Positions 16,474-25,820 of a stretch of DNA of 64,000 nucleotides are shown here, piece after piece. Position 1 is the first letter of the stretch; each line of letters opens with the position of its first letter. Made by a program: the position numbers and the translations under genes. A model generated the notes under the pieces. That model was not told the origin of the DNA. It saw only the letters and a program-made list of their open reading frames with translations, and did not search any database. Source of the DNA: Bauldia sp965232525 (lineage in GTDB: Bacteria; Pseudomonadota; Alphaproteobacteria; Rhizobiales; Kaistiaceae); assembly GCF_965232525.1 (NCBI RefSeq), contig NZ_OZ246980.1:3658001-3722000 (forward strand), read 5' to 3'.

Positions 16474-17784
16474 TCAGCCCGGATAGATCGGGAAGCGCGC
16501 CGTCAGAGCGTGAACTCTTTCCTTGACCGCGACTTCGGTGAGCGGCGCCGCCCCGTCCTCCGATTGCGCGACCGCGTCCAGAACTTCCGAGATCATAAGA
16601 CCGACCTCCCGGAACTCGGCGATCCCGAAACCGCGGGTGGTGCAGGCTGGCGTACCGAGACGGACGCCTGAAGTGACAAACGGTTTCTCGGGATCGAACG
16701 GTACGGCGTTCTTGTTGCAGGTAAGCCCGGCGCGAACCAGAGCCTTCTCCGAGACCTTGCCGGTCAATCCCTTCGGCCGCAGGTCGGCGAGCATCAGGTG
16801 GTTGTCGGTCCCGCCCGAGACGATGTCGAAACCCGACTCGCGCAGCGTTTCCGCGAGTGCCCGGGCATTGTCTACAATGGCTTTGGCGTAGATCTTGAAG
16901 TCGGGCCGCAACGCTTCGCCAAAGGCGACTGCCTTCGCTGCGATGACGTGCATAAGCGGCCCGCCCTGTAGTCCGGGAAACACCGCTGAGTTGATCTTCT
17001 TGGCGAGTGCCTCGTCGTTGGTGAGGATCAGGCCGCCGCGCGGACCGCGGAGGGATTTGTGAGTGGTCGAGGTGGCGATGTGCGCATGCGGGAACGGCGA
17101 TGGATGGACGCCGCCGGCGACGAGGCCGGCGAAGTGCGCCATGTCGACCATCAGGTACGCGCCGACCGCATCGGCGATCTCCCGAAACCGCTCGAAGTCC
17201 CAGATGCGCGAATAGGCGGTTCCACCGGCGATGATCAGCTTCGGCTTGGCCTCGTGGGCAATGCGCTCGACTTCGTCATAGTCGATGAGATGATCGTCGC
17301 GGCGCACGCCATACGGCGCAACGTTGAACCATTTGCCCGACAGATTGACCGGCGACCCGTGGGTGAGATGCCCGCCCGCGGCGAGGTCGAAGCCCATGAA
17401 CGTATCGCCGGGCTGCAGCAGCGCCAGGAACACCGCCTGGTTCATCTGGCTGCCGGAGTTGGGCTGGACGTTGGCGAAGCCGCAGCCGAACAACTGCTTG
17501 GCGCGTTCGATCGCTAGCGTCTCCGCGATGTCGACGAACTCGCAGCCGCCATAGTACCGGCGACCCGGATAACCCTCCGCGTATTTGTTGGTGAGCACCG
17601 AACCCTGTGCTTCGAGCACCGCGCGCGAAACGATGTTTTCGGATGCGATCAGCTCGATATCGTCCTGCTGGCGTTTCAGTTCGCCGGCGATCACGTCGGC
17701 GAGTTCGGGATCGCTGTCGGCGAGGCTCTCGGTGAAGAAGCCCCACTCGGCTGCCGGCTCAACGGCGGAATTCATCACGGACAT
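16474..17784 (-). CDS. glyA: Serine hydroxymethyltransferase
   Basis: PLP enzyme that interconverts serine and glycine and feeds one-carbon units into folate. The 436 residues contain IELIASENIVS, TNKYAEGYPGRRYYGGCE, VDMAHFAGLVAGG, and the PLP lysine in TSTTHKSLRGPRGG, followed by FPGLQGGPLMHVIAAKAVA. It is first in the glyA-nrdR-ribD-ribE-nusB-thiL run. The leader between it and the L,D-transpeptidase gene contains a GC-rich inverted repeat. Confidence 0.97.
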   Translation of the reverse strand: MSVMNSAVEPAAEWGFFTESLADSDPELADVIAGELKRQQDDIELIASENIVSRAVLEAQGSVLTNKYAEGYPGRRYYGGCEFVDIAETLAIERAKQLFGCGFANVQPNSGSQMNQAVFLALLQPGDTFMGFDLAAGGHLTHGSPVNLSGKWFNVAPYGVRRDDHLIDYDEVERIAHEAKPKLIIAGGTAYSRIWDFERFREIADAVGAYLMVDMAHFAGLVAGGVHPSPFPHAHIATSTTHKSLRGPRGGLILTNDEALAKKINSAVFPGLQGGPLMHVIAAKAVAFGEALRPDFKIYAKAIVDNARALAETLRESGFDIVSGGTDNHLMLADLRPKGLTGKVSEKALVRAGLTCNKNAVPFDPEKPFVTSGVRLGTPACTTRGFGIAEFREVGLMISEVLDAVAQSEDGAAPLTEVAVKERVHALTARFPIYPG

Positions 17785-17868
17785 GTCAGCTTCGTTCCTG
17801 TGGGTAGCGGTGTCGGAATCGCGGCGATATCCGGCAATCGACGGCCGGACGTATCACAAACACCGGCA

Positions 17869-17895
17869 GCGCGCCAAGGACCGCCCCTGGCGCGC
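17869..17895. other. GC-rich inverted repeat between ldtP and glyA
   Basis: GCGCGCCA (17869-17876) and TGGCGCGC (17888-17895) form an 8-bp perfect stem with an 11-base loop. On the minus strand it lies after the L,D-transpeptidase stop and before glyA. There is no T-run, so it is at best a factor-dependent pause or leader structure. Confidence 0.35.
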
Positions 17896-17920
17896 CGGCC
17901 GCTGCGTACGAAAAGGAAAC

Positions 17921-19192
17921 TTAGAGCTGAGTGCCGGCTTGTGAAGCGTACTGCTCCAAACCGTCGAGACCGTAGATGTCATTACGGAAGTGCACGACGC
18001 CGTCGGTCATCGACCAAGCGGTGAAATAGGTCCAGTGGACCGGGACCGATCTCTTCAATCGCAGGTCGAGACGCTCGCCGTTCCGGTACATTTCGTCGAT
18101 CTGCCCGCGGCCCCAGCCCTCGTTGTCGCGCAGGAGCCAAGTGATCAGCTCCCGAACGTTCTGGACCCGAACACAGCCTGAAGAGTCGAATCGGTACTCC
18201 TCGTTGAACAGCCCCTTGGCCGGCGTATCGTGCATGTAGACGCCGTCCTTGTTGTGGAAATTGATCCGCACTTGGCCGAGCGAATTGAAGTCACCCGGAT
18301 CCTGCCGAAACATGTAGTTGGTCGCTTCGTCCGAATACCAGTTGACCTGGCTTGAGTGCAGCTCGTTTCCACCGGGGTCGTAGATGCGGATCCGGTACTC
18401 GTCGAGGTAATCCGGATCGCTCTGCATCTTTGGGATCAGGTCGCGGCGGATGATGCTCGCCGGAACCGTCCAGAACGGGTTGAAATTCACCTCGTGGATA
18501 GCGCTCGACAGGATCGGCGACGGCCGATCGACCTTGCCGACCACCGCTGTGTGACGCTGGGCGACAAACCCATTCTCCACCGCCTCGATCTGCGCGGCGG
18601 GGATATTCACCATCACGAACTTCTCGCTGAGCTTGCTGGTCAGCATCTTGATGCGAGTGAGGTTCGTGGCGAGTTGATTGAGCCGGACGGTCGCCGGCAC
18701 GTTGAGCGCCGCGAAGGTCGAGTTGCCGACGATGCCGTCGGCCGGAATGCCGTGCCGGGCCTGGAACCGCTTGACCGCCGCGTCGACATAGGAGTCGAAG
18801 GCATTGGACACGCCGAGCGATGCGTCAAGGTCGCCGGAAACGATCAGTCGCTGCCGTAGCGCCGCCACGGCCGGACCGCTGGCGCCGATGCGAAGCACCT
18901 GCTCGGCCGGCACCATTGGCCACCCGCCCCTGGCAACGATCTCGGAGTATTGTTCGATCGCGCGTCCGACGGCGTCGACAGTGGCCGCGGAAAGGATCGG
19001 CGCGTTAGTCCGCACCTCCGGTGCACTGACCACACCGGAATCGAAACCGTCCGACCACTCGGCCGCCCGTTGCTGCAGAACCTGCTGGATCGGATCCTGC
19101 GCCGCGGCGGCTTCCGAGAACACACCGAACCCAAAAACAACAGCGCACGCCGTTGTGCCGACAGACCTGGTAACGCGTTTGTTAAGTCGCAT
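17921..19192 (-). CDS. ldtP: L,D-transpeptidase with peptidoglycan-binding domain
   Basis: Periplasmic enzyme that forms 3-3 peptidoglycan crosslinks or attaches proteins to peptidoglycan. The 423 residues begin with a signal peptide (cleavage near residue 31, AAAA-QDP). A peptidoglycan-binding helical domain lies at about 105-165 (ALRQRLIVSGDLDASLG, FQARHGIPADGIVGNSTFAAL). The YkuD domain has MHDTP near His321 and the catalytic SSGCVRV with Cys340. The YcbB-like architecture is normal for Hyphomicrobiales. The LdtR regulator gene is immediately upstream in the same direction, and such regulators are known to control this gene in relatives, hence the symbol. Confidence 0.9.
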   Translation of the reverse strand: MRLNKRVTRSVGTTACAVVFGFGVFSEAAAAQDPIQQVLQQRAAEWSDGFDSGVVSAPEVRTNAPILSAATVDAVGRAIEQYSEIVARGGWPMVPAEQVLRIGASGPAVAALRQRLIVSGDLDASLGVSNAFDSYVDAAVKRFQARHGIPADGIVGNSTFAALNVPATVRLNQLATNLTRIKMLTSKLSEKFVMVNIPAAQIEAVENGFVAQRHTAVVGKVDRPSPILSSAIHEVNFNPFWTVPASIIRRDLIPKMQSDPDYLDEYRIRIYDPGGNELHSSQVNWYSDEATNYMFRQDPGDFNSLGQVRINFHNKDGVYMHDTPAKGLFNEEYRFDSSGCVRVQNVRELITWLLRDNEGWGRGQIDEMYRNGERLDLRLKRSVPVHWTYFTAWSMTDGVVHFRNDIYGLDGLEQYASQAGTQL

Positions 19193-19494
19193 TGATCGCT
19201 TTCACCCACCCAACACCGTCATCCGGTGGCTCAGACGCCGCTATCCAGCAGCCTGGCCCGACGCTGGCACCGCCACCGAAACCGAGGTTTCGCCTCGTTT
19301 CGCGAGCGTTGCCGCCACTTCCGGCGTCCAATCTAGCCGCTATAGACTTTTCTGCGGGTTAATATGGCACTTTCGTGTCTGGAGTCGACTGCGAACATGC
19401 GTCGACGTCGACCGTTGCCATCCTGCCACTTGGCCGGCGGGGAACAGTGCGAGAGTGCCGCCAGCGCCGCCACAACGCGCGGCAGCCATGTCGA
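19193..19494. other. Gene-free stretch between ldtR and the L,D-transpeptidase gene
   Basis: About 300 bases without a credible reading frame. It must contain the transpeptidase promoter (minus strand) and the end of the ldtR transcript. I see no clean -35/-10 pair, no strong terminator and no copy of the inverted repeat found upstream of ldtR. Confidence 0.5.
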
Positions 19495-20007
19495 TCAGAG
19501 GCGATAGAGAATTTGGTCGGTCCAGAACCGCTCCAGGCGCTGCAGCGACTGGTTCAGGGAGCGGAAGTCCTCTGGCGCGATGCCGCCGATCTGGTGGATC
19601 GACCGGATGTGTCGATCGTAGAGATCGTTGACGATATCGGCCACCTCCTGCCCCTTCTCAGTCAGGCTCACCCGCACCGAGCGCCGATCCATCCGCGAGC
19701 GGCGGTGGTGGATATAGCCCATCTCGACCAGCTTCTTCAGATTGTAGGACACGTTCGAGCCGAGATAATAGCCGCGGGTCCGCAGTTCACCGGCAGTCAA
19801 TTCCGACTCACCGATATTGAAGAGAAGCAGAGCTTGGACCGCATTGACGTCCGATCGATCGGATCGTTCGAATTCGTCCTTGATGACGTCAAGTAGGCGG
19901 CGATGCAGCCGTTCGACCAGGGTCAGAGCCTCAAGGTAAAGCGGCTTGATGTCGGTGTTGTCCACCGGTGTCGACGCGGCCTCCGACACCTTCTTCAGGT
20001 TTGCCAT
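19495..20007 (-). CDS. ldtR: MarR-family regulator LdtR
   Basis: A 170-residue MarR-type winged-helix regulator. The recognition region (ELTAGELRTRGYYLGSNVSY, NLKKLVEMGYI) and the wing (RRSRMDRRSVRVSLTEKGQE) are clear. The sequence is very like LdtR of rhizobia and Liberibacter, which activates a nearby L,D-transpeptidase gene and affects stress tolerance (established for those species). Here the L,D-transpeptidase gene lies just downstream. A perfect 7-bp inverted repeat about 120 bases before its ATG may be an autoregulatory operator. Confidence 0.9.
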   Translation of the reverse strand: MANLKKVSEAASTPVDNTDIKPLYLEALTLVERLHRRLLDVIKDEFERSDRSDVNAVQALLLFNIGESELTAGELRTRGYYLGSNVSYNLKKLVEMGYIHHRRSRMDRRSVRVSLTEKGQEVADIVNDLYDRHIRSIHQIGGIAPEDFRSLNQSLQRLERFWTDQILYRL

Positions 20008-20127
20008 TTCGTACGCCTCGCTTTTGTCCCGGTGGGTTCAGCCCTCCTGGGTTATCGGCGAGGTTACGAGGCGGCGCTGAAAAACCGCTTAAACATCAAA
20101 CTTAATGGGGGCTTACCGAGAAGATTT

Positions 20128-20150
20128 GGATTCGAATGATCAACGAATCC
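20128..20150. promoter_or_regulatory. Perfect inverted repeat upstream of ldtR (possible operator)
   Basis: GGATTCG (20128-20134) and CGAATCC (20144-20150) are perfect 7-bp arms around AATGATCAA. The element is in the AT-richer gap between the DUF6163-like gene and ldtR, both on the minus strand. There is no T-run, which argues against a terminator. A MarR dimer such as LdtR itself could bind it; this is inference. Confidence 0.45.
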
Positions 20151-20192
20151 TGAATCTCGATATATCTCAATGGATTAGGACCAGATTCCGGA

Positions 20193-20609
20193 TCAGTGAG
20201 CCGCTTCCCGGCGCTCCAAAACGTACAGCACGAGGTAGCCGCCGAGGGTGACTAGGTGAAACATGATGATCGGAAGGTCGTTCCCGAAAGTGTCCGCAAA
20301 AACCGTATGCATGGCGACTTCGGCCAGCGCGGCGTAGATCCAAACGACGTTGCCCCAGGCGACCCGCTGCCATAGGCCGACGGCCGCGACCAGATCGACC
20401 ACGGCCAGATGCATGGTCGCAACTTTCCAATCGGTCGGCATGGCATCAAAGCTGCCGAACGGCCCATCGAGGACGCCGACGATCACCGCCCAATGGCGCA
20501 ATCCGAGTCCCATCAGGATCAGGGCCATAACCCGACCGTAGATGGTCAGCGCCAACGCAAGCCGGCTCTCGGGCTGCTGACTTTCCGTCTGATTTTCTCT
20601 AAGCGTCAT
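20193..20609 (-). CDS. Small integral membrane protein (DUF6163-like)
   Basis: A 138-residue inner membrane protein with four hydrophobic segments (about 20-40, 60-80, 85-105, 110-130) and charged ends. I take it to be the small membrane family found between ldtR and hemB in Hyphomicrobiales. GLRHWAVIVGV and WKVATMHLAVVDLVAAVGLW are its most distinctive stretches. No catalytic residues are evident and no function is known. ATG 20609 is chosen; an in-frame start at 20630 would add seven residues. It is divergent from hemB. Confidence 0.7.
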   Translation of the reverse strand: MTLRENQTESQQPESRLALALTIYGRVMALILMGLGLRHWAVIVGVLDGPFGSFDAMPTDWKVATMHLAVVDLVAAVGLWQRVAWGNVVWIYAALAEVAMHTVFADTFGNDLPIIMFHLVTLGGYLVLYVLERREAAH

Positions 20610-20737
20610 TGTGAAATCGACAAACGGCACCGGATATCGCGCCGGCTGGGTCTGAGGCTTACTACGGCCACCGCAGGGTGACCAGTGATCCCGCGCCGCG
20701 TCGGACGGTCGCTGATACGCGCGAAGAGGACTTCGTC

Positions 20738-21775
20738 ATGACCAAGATAGGCACGCCGCCATCTGTCGATGAACTGGATATGGCGACCATCCTTCAGGGG
20801 CGCCGCCTGCGCCGGCCCCGGCAGGCGGATTGGTCGCGCCGGTTGGTGCGGGAGACCCGCCTGTCGGTGGACGATCTGATCTGGCCGATATTTCTTGTGG
20901 ATGGCCAGGGCGTCCGCCAACCCGTGGAGTCGATGCCGGGCGTCGATCGGCTTTCCGTCGACGAAGCAGCGATCGCCGCCAAACACGCCGCTGATCTCGG
21001 CATCCCCGCAATCGCGCTGTTCCCCTACACCGATCCGAGCCTGCGCGACGAAGGCGCAACCGAGGCTCTGAACCCGGGCAATCTTGTCTGCGCCGCGTGT
21101 CGGGCGATCAAGGAGGCGACAACCGACGTCGGGGTCATCACCGATGTCGCCCTTGACCCCTACACCAGCCACGGCCAGGACGGGCTGATGGTCGGCGACG
21201 AGATCGTCAACGACCCATCGGTTGCCCATATGACCGTCCAGGCGATCCTCCACGCGGAAGCCGGTGCCGACGTTATCGCGCCGTCCGACATGATGGATGG
21301 CCGCGTCGGCGCGCTCCGGCAAGCGTTGGACGCCAAGGGCTACACCAACACTCAGATCATGGCCTATGCGGCGAAATATGCCTCGGCCTTCTACGGGCCG
21401 TTCCGCGACGCCGTCGGCTCTTCCGCCACGCTGAAGGGCGACAAGCGCACCTATCAGATGGATCCGGCCAACGGGGATGAAGCGTTGCGCGAAGTGGCGC
21501 TTGACGTGGCCGAGGGGGCCGACATGGTGATGGTCAAGCCTGGGATGCCCTATCTCGATGTTGTCCATCGGGTGAAGCAGAGCTTCAGCGTCCCGACCTT
21601 CGCGTATCAGGTGTCTGGCGAGTTTTCGATGATCCACGCTGCGGCGGCCAACGGCTGGACCGACCTCGAGCGCACGATGCTGGAAAGCCTGGTCGCATTC
21701 AAACGCGCTGGCGCCGACGGTATCCTCACCTATTTTGCGCCGGCGGCGGCGGAACGTCTCGCGCGCGGCACGTAA
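20738..21775 (+). CDS. hemB: Porphobilinogen synthase (delta-aminolevulinic acid dehydratase)
   Basis: Joins two 5-aminolevulinate molecules to porphobilinogen in heme and tetrapyrrole synthesis. The 345-residue barrel has the two Schiff-base lysines in MAYAAKYASAFYGPFRDA and MVMVKPGMPYLD. The metal-site region reads VALDPYTSHGQDG, lacking the cysteines of zinc-dependent enzymes, so a magnesium-type enzyme is expected. ATG 20738 is preceded by GAAGAGGA at a good distance and is preferred over the upstream GTG at 20678. Confidence 0.96.
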   Translation: MTKIGTPPSVDELDMATILQGRRLRRPRQADWSRRLVRETRLSVDDLIWPIFLVDGQGVRQPVESMPGVDRLSVDEAAIAAKHAADLGIPAIALFPYTDPSLRDEGATEALNPGNLVCAACRAIKEATTDVGVITDVALDPYTSHGQDGLMVGDEIVNDPSVAHMTVQAILHAEAGADVIAPSDMMDGRVGALRQALDAKGYTNTQIMAYAAKYASAFYGPFRDAVGSSATLKGDKRTYQMDPANGDEALREVALDVAEGADMVMVKPGMPYLDVVHRVKQSFSVPTFAYQVSGEFSMIHAAAANGWTDLERTMLESLVAFKRAGADGILTYFAPAAAERLARGT

Positions 21776-21886
21776 CCCGCCGGCTTATCGAGAAACCGAC
21801 AACGGCATGTTCCAGCGCTTGCGCATCGTCGCCGAGATGATCATTCTTGCGCCGGCTGGGGAACGACGATCCGGGGGAGACAAGGG

Positions 21887-22378
21887 ATGAACGACGACAC
21901 GTCGTCGATGCGATATGCCGCGTTCGATCCTGACGAGCACCCTGAGCTCTACGACGGGGTGCTGTCCAAACGGGTCGTGGCGTTCTTCATCGACGCCATT
22001 GTCGTCTTCGCTCTCATGATCCCCGCGGCACTGGTGGTTTTTATCGTCGGCTTCATCACGCTTGGAATTGGATGGGTCTTGTACGGCGCGCTATTCGCGA
22101 TCGTCGCGCTGACCTACATCGGATTGACCCTCGGGGGGCCGAAGGCCGCGACGATCGGCATGCAGTTGACCGCCACCGAAATGCGAACCTGGAACGGCGG
22201 ACGGCCGTTTCCCTTGCTGGCCATCATGCACGCCCTGATTTTCTGGTTCTCCATTGGACTCCTCACACCGCTGATCCTCCTTCTCGGCCTCTTCACCCGG
22301 CGGCGGCAATTGCTGCATGATGTCCTGCTCGGCACCTTGGTCCTGAATGCCGGGCCGCTTGACACGCTGGAAACGTGA
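21887..22378 (+). CDS. RDD-family membrane protein
   Basis: A 163-residue membrane protein with an RDD domain. The motif after the short acidic N-terminus (LSKRVVAFFIDAIVVFALM) has the Arg and Asp residues that name the family, followed by two or three more hydrophobic segments. GGPKAATIGMQ and the basic FTRRRQLLHDVLLGTLV end are typical. Its role is unknown; some relatives affect ion transport. It follows hemB in the same direction, an order common in Hyphomicrobiales. The start is preceded by GGGGGAGACAAGGG, a good ribosome site. Confidence 0.88.
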   Translation: MNDDTSSMRYAAFDPDEHPELYDGVLSKRVVAFFIDAIVVFALMIPAALVVFIVGFITLGIGWVLYGALFAIVALTYIGLTLGGPKAATIGMQLTATEMRTWNGGRPFPLLAIMHALIFWFSIGLLTPLILLLGLFTRRRQLLHDVLLGTLVLNAGPLDTLET

Positions 22379-22463
22379 CGCTTGGCGCCTTGCAATACCG
22401 GTCGGCAATGCGATCCCGGGTTGGGCCTGCGGAGGTCTGCTTGATCATGAGCCGACAAGACCG

Positions 22464-24302
22464 ATGACGGCGATTGACGTCATGATGTGGCTGACCTTCG
22501 CGATGATCGTCGCGATGGTCGTCGCCTTTGCTATGGAGCGATGGTCGATCGAACTGGTCTCCATCGCTTCGTTGGTCGCATGGCTGGTTCTGTTCTGGCT
22601 CGCGCCGATGATGCTCGACATCGACAGCCCGCTGCGGCCCGATGCGTTGCTTGCCGGATTCTCCAATCAGGCTCTGATCACGGTGCTGGCCATGCTGGTG
22701 ATCGGCCAGGGACTGTTCCAGACCGACGCGCTCGAGCGGCCCACGGCCATCCTCGCCCGCTACGGTTCCAAGACCGGCATGGGCGCCGTCATCCTCATCC
22801 TGTTCGTGGTCATGGTGACCAGCGCCGTGGTCAACGACACGCCGGTCGTGGTGATGTTCCTGCCGATCATCTCGGCGATTGCCGCCGCCCGCGGCATCGC
22901 GACATCGAAGGTACTGATGCCGCTCAGCTTCGCCGCGTTACTTGGCGGCAAGACCACCCTGATCGGCACGTCGACCAACCTGTTGGCCGCGGGTGTCGCC
23001 GAACAGGCCGGCGGCCTGATGGTGAGCTTCTTCGAGTTCACCATTCCGGCGGCGATTATGGCCGTCTTCGGCTTCGCTTATGTAGCCCTGGTCCTGCCGC
23101 GCATCCTGCCGGCCCGGGCCGGCATGGCCGACCAGATGACCGGCGGCAGCGGCAAGCAGTTCATCGCCCAGATCGACGTGACCTACGGCCATCCCCTCGC
23201 CGGCATGGAGTCGGTCTCGGGCATGTTCCCGGCGTTGAAGGACATGACCGTGCGTCTGGTCCAGCGTGGCGAACATCCTTTCCTCCCGCCGTTCGAAAAC
23301 CTGATGCTCCGGCCAGGTGACACGGTGATCGTCGCCGCCACGCGCCATGCGCTGACCCGTGCAATCTCGGAAGCGGCGGCCACGCCGGCATCGCGCGAAT
23401 CCGGCGATTTTGAGGGTGAGACCCCGCCGGTAATGCCGACCAAGGACGTCACTCTGGCGGAAGCGGTCGTCGCCCCCGGCTCGCGCCTGATCGGCCGGAC
23501 GATCGAGCAGGCGGCGATCCACCTGGAGACCGGCACCGTGGTGCTCGGCGTGGAGCGCCGGAGCCGCATGCCGCGCATGCCGCTGTCCGATATCCGCCTC
23601 GAAGCCGGCGACGTGCTGCTGGTCGGCGGCACGCGGGAGGCGATCGAGGGTCTCCGGCTCAATCGCGATCTGCTGCTTCTCGAGTGGTCAGCCGCGGATC
23701 TGCCGACCCGGCGCTATGCCAGACGCGCCTTGATCATCTTCGCCGCGATGGTCGTCTATGCGGCGAGTGGTATTGGCCCCATCGTTATCGGTGCTCTTGC
23801 CGGCGCCTTCGCGATGATCGCCTTCGGCTGTCTCAACATCCGCCAGGCGATGCGCGCCTTCGACCACCGCATTTTCCTGATGGTCGGCGCATCCCTTGCC
23901 GCCGCCGCGGCCCTGGAGGCGACCGGCGGCGCAATCTTCATCGCCAACGCAGCGCTAGATGCGGTGCTCGACTATCCGGTGAGCGTGACCCTGTCGGTCC
24001 TATTCCTGGTGGTGGCGGTACTCACCAACGTCCTCAGCAACAACGCCACTGCTGTGCTGTTCACGCCGATAGCGCTGCAGCTTGCGCTGAGGACCGGCAA
24101 CGATCCGATGCCGTTCGTGGTCGCGGTGATCTTGGCGGCGAGTTGCGCCTTCGCCTCGCCCATCGGATATCAGACCAATCTCCTGGTGATGGGTCCTGGT
24201 CACTATCGTTTTCGTGATTATGTGATTGGCGGATCGCCGCTCGTTCTGTTGATGTGGGTGGTCTACACCTTCGTCGGCCCTTGGTATTATGGGCTGTGGT
24301 GA
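22464..24302 (+). CDS. SLC13-family (ArsB/NhaD-like) transporter with TrkA-C domains
   Basis: A 612-residue inner membrane protein of the divalent anion:sodium symporter group. An N-terminal half of about six helices contains SAVVNDTPVVVMFLPII and GGKTTLIGTSTNLLAAGV. A central cytoplasmic region (about 215-410) has two TrkA-C/RCK-C-like domains (FPALKDMTVRLVQRGEHP, LIGRTIEQAAIHLETGTVVL). The C-terminal helices include TNVLSNNATAVLFTPIAL and SPIGYQTNLLVMGPG. TrkA-C domains usually bind a small ligand to gate transport. Sulfate or a dicarboxylate are possible substrates; sequence alone does not decide. The start within the overlap with the RDD gene is uncertain; ATG 22464 precedes the first helix. 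Confidence 0.87.
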   Translation: MTAIDVMMWLTFAMIVAMVVAFAMERWSIELVSIASLVAWLVLFWLAPMMLDIDSPLRPDALLAGFSNQALITVLAMLVIGQGLFQTDALERPTAILARYGSKTGMGAVILILFVVMVTSAVVNDTPVVVMFLPIISAIAAARGIATSKVLMPLSFAALLGGKTTLIGTSTNLLAAGVAEQAGGLMVSFFEFTIPAAIMAVFGFAYVALVLPRILPARAGMADQMTGGSGKQFIAQIDVTYGHPLAGMESVSGMFPALKDMTVRLVQRGEHPFLPPFENLMLRPGDTVIVAATRHALTRAISEAAATPASRESGDFEGETPPVMPTKDVTLAEAVVAPGSRLIGRTIEQAAIHLETGTVVLGVERRSRMPRMPLSDIRLEAGDVLLVGGTREAIEGLRLNRDLLLLEWSAADLPTRRYARRALIIFAAMVVYAASGIGPIVIGALAGAFAMIAFGCLNIRQAMRAFDHRIFLMVGASLAAAAALEATGGAIFIANAALDAVLDYPVSVTLSVLFLVVAVLTNVLSNNATAVLFTPIALQLALRTGNDPMPFVVAVILAASCAFASPIGYQTNLLVMGPGHYRFRDYVIGGSPLVLLMWVVYTFVGPWYYGLW

Positions 24303-24328
24303 CCCAACCGACGCGACCTGAATCCGGC

Positions 24329-25075
24329 ATGACCCACCAGCCGACCGAAACGCCCCAGTTTTACCTGACCGCCCCGGCGCCCTGTCCGTATCTGGCCGGC
24401 CGGTCCGAGCGCAAGGTGTTCACCCATCTGGTGGGCGAACGGGCGGGTGCACTGAACGACCTGCTCACCCAGGGCGGATTCCGGCGCAGCCAGAACATCG
24501 CCTACCGGCCCGCGTGCGAGGGCTGCCGCGCATGCGTGTCGATTCGCTGCATCGTCGATGCCTTCACCCCAACCCGAAGCATGGCACGGGTGATGCGCCG
24601 CAATCGCGATCTGATCGGCGCCGGCGTCACCGCCAGCCCATCATCGGACCAGTACAATCTCTTCCGCCGCTATCTCGATTCGCGCCATGCCGAGGGCGGC
24701 ATGTCCGACATGAGCGTGCTCGACTACGCCATGATGGTCGGCGAATCCTACGTCGACACCGAGGTAGTCGAGTATCGCTTCCGCGGACCGGATACCGCCA
24801 TCACCGGTCATGGCGAAGGCCCGTTGATCGCTACCGCGCTGACCGACGTTCTCGCTGACGGCCTGTCGATGGTCTACTCGTTCTACGATCCGGACTATTC
24901 GGACCGGAGCCTCGGCACCTACATGATCCTCGACCATATCGGCCGCGCCCGGAAGATGGGACTGCCGTATGTGTATCTAGGCTACTGGGTCGAGGGATCG
25001 CCGAAGATGGACTACAAGCGCCGCTTCCGGCCCCAGGAACATCTGATGGCCCGCGGCTGGCTGCGGGTCGACTGA
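24329..25075 (+). CDS. bpt: Leucyl/arginyl-tRNA-protein transferase (Bpt/Ate family)
   Basis: Adds an amino acid from aminoacyl-tRNA (leucine in characterised bacterial Bpt) to proteins beginning with Asp or Glu, marking them for ClpAP degradation. The N-terminal cysteine-rich motif IAYRPACEGCRACVSIR and C-terminal DPDYSDRSLGTYMILDHI, YLGYWVEGSPKMDYKRRFRP are diagnostic of the ATE fold. Length 248 is normal. It starts 26 bases after the transporter stop and is the last gene of the hemB-side run before a terminator. Confidence 0.92.
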   Translation: MTHQPTETPQFYLTAPAPCPYLAGRSERKVFTHLVGERAGALNDLLTQGGFRRSQNIAYRPACEGCRACVSIRCIVDAFTPTRSMARVMRRNRDLIGAGVTASPSSDQYNLFRRYLDSRHAEGGMSDMSVLDYAMMVGESYVDTEVVEYRFRGPDTAITGHGEGPLIATALTDVLADGLSMVYSFYDPDYSDRSLGTYMILDHIGRARKMGLPYVYLGYWVEGSPKMDYKRRFRPQEHLMARGWLRVD

Positions 25076-25117
25076 CAGCGAGACGCCGTGGCCCCGGTGC
25101 TGGCACGAGACCTCAGC

Positions 25118-25144
25118 AATCAATCGTACGTCATTGATTTTTTT
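25118..25144 (+). terminator. Intrinsic terminator after bpt
   Basis: AATCAAT (25118-25124) and ATTGATT (25133-25139) form a 7-bp stem with an 8-base loop, followed directly by a run of T. The orientation suits transcripts from the plus strand. It lies in a distinctly AT-rich gap before the convergent pcm gene. Confidence 0.75.
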
Positions 25145-25157
25145 AAATTTACTACCG

Positions 25158-25817
25158 TTATAAGCGCTCGGCGACGCCCCGGATCAACGGAACGAAGCGC
25201 ACGTCGGCGAGTGTCGATTCGTCGATTCCCGCCTCGGTACGGACGTATCGCTTGAGCTCCTGGATGCCCTCAGGCGGACCGATCGGCGCGACCAGGATGC
25301 CGTTGGTGCGCAGTTGCTCGAACAACACCTCCGGCACCGCGTCGCCCGCGGCGGTGATGATGATCTTGTCGAACGGCGCGTGCTCGGCCCAGCCCTCCAT
25401 GCCATCGCCGACCAGGGTGCTGATGTTGTCGAGCCGCAGCGTCTTGAACCGCGATTCCGCAGTCCCCACCAGGGTCCTGAACCGGTCGATGGTGTAGACA
25501 CGGCTGCAGAGCTTGGCGAGCACCGCGGCTTGATATCCGCTTCCCGTGCCCACCTCGAGCACCCGGTCCTCCGGCTCCAGATCGAGCGCGGCGGTCATCA
25601 TGCCGACGACCACCGGCGCGGAGATCGTCTGGCCGCAGTCGATCGGCAGCGCTCGTTCGGCATAGGCCTCGCCCCGGGTTTCGGCCTCGACGAAGACGTC
25701 GCGCGGCACCGCTTCGATCGCCGAAAGGACTTTCTGATCAGTGATGCCGACCTGCCGGAGCCGCAGGAGCAGTTCGGCGATTTGAATCCGGCGCTCCTCG
25801 GTGTCCATCTCGGGCAT
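25158..25817 (-). CDS. pcm: Protein-L-isoaspartate O-methyltransferase
   Basis: Repairs isoaspartyl damage in proteins using S-adenosylmethionine. The 219 residues contain AYAERALPIDCGQTISAP, the SAM motif VLEVGTGSGYQAAVLAKL, and DKIIITAAGDAVPEVL. It follows surE by 3 bases, the standard surE-pcm stress and repair pair. Confidence 0.96.
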   Translation of the reverse strand: MPEMDTEERRIQIAELLLRLRQVGITDQKVLSAIEAVPRDVFVEAETRGEAYAERALPIDCGQTISAPVVVGMMTAALDLEPEDRVLEVGTGSGYQAAVLAKLCSRVYTIDRFRTLVGTAESRFKTLRLDNISTLVGDGMEGWAEHAPFDKIIITAAGDAVPEVLFEQLRTNGILVAPIGPPEGIQELKRYVRTEAGIDESTLADVRFVPLIRGVAERL

Positions 25818-25820
25818 CGA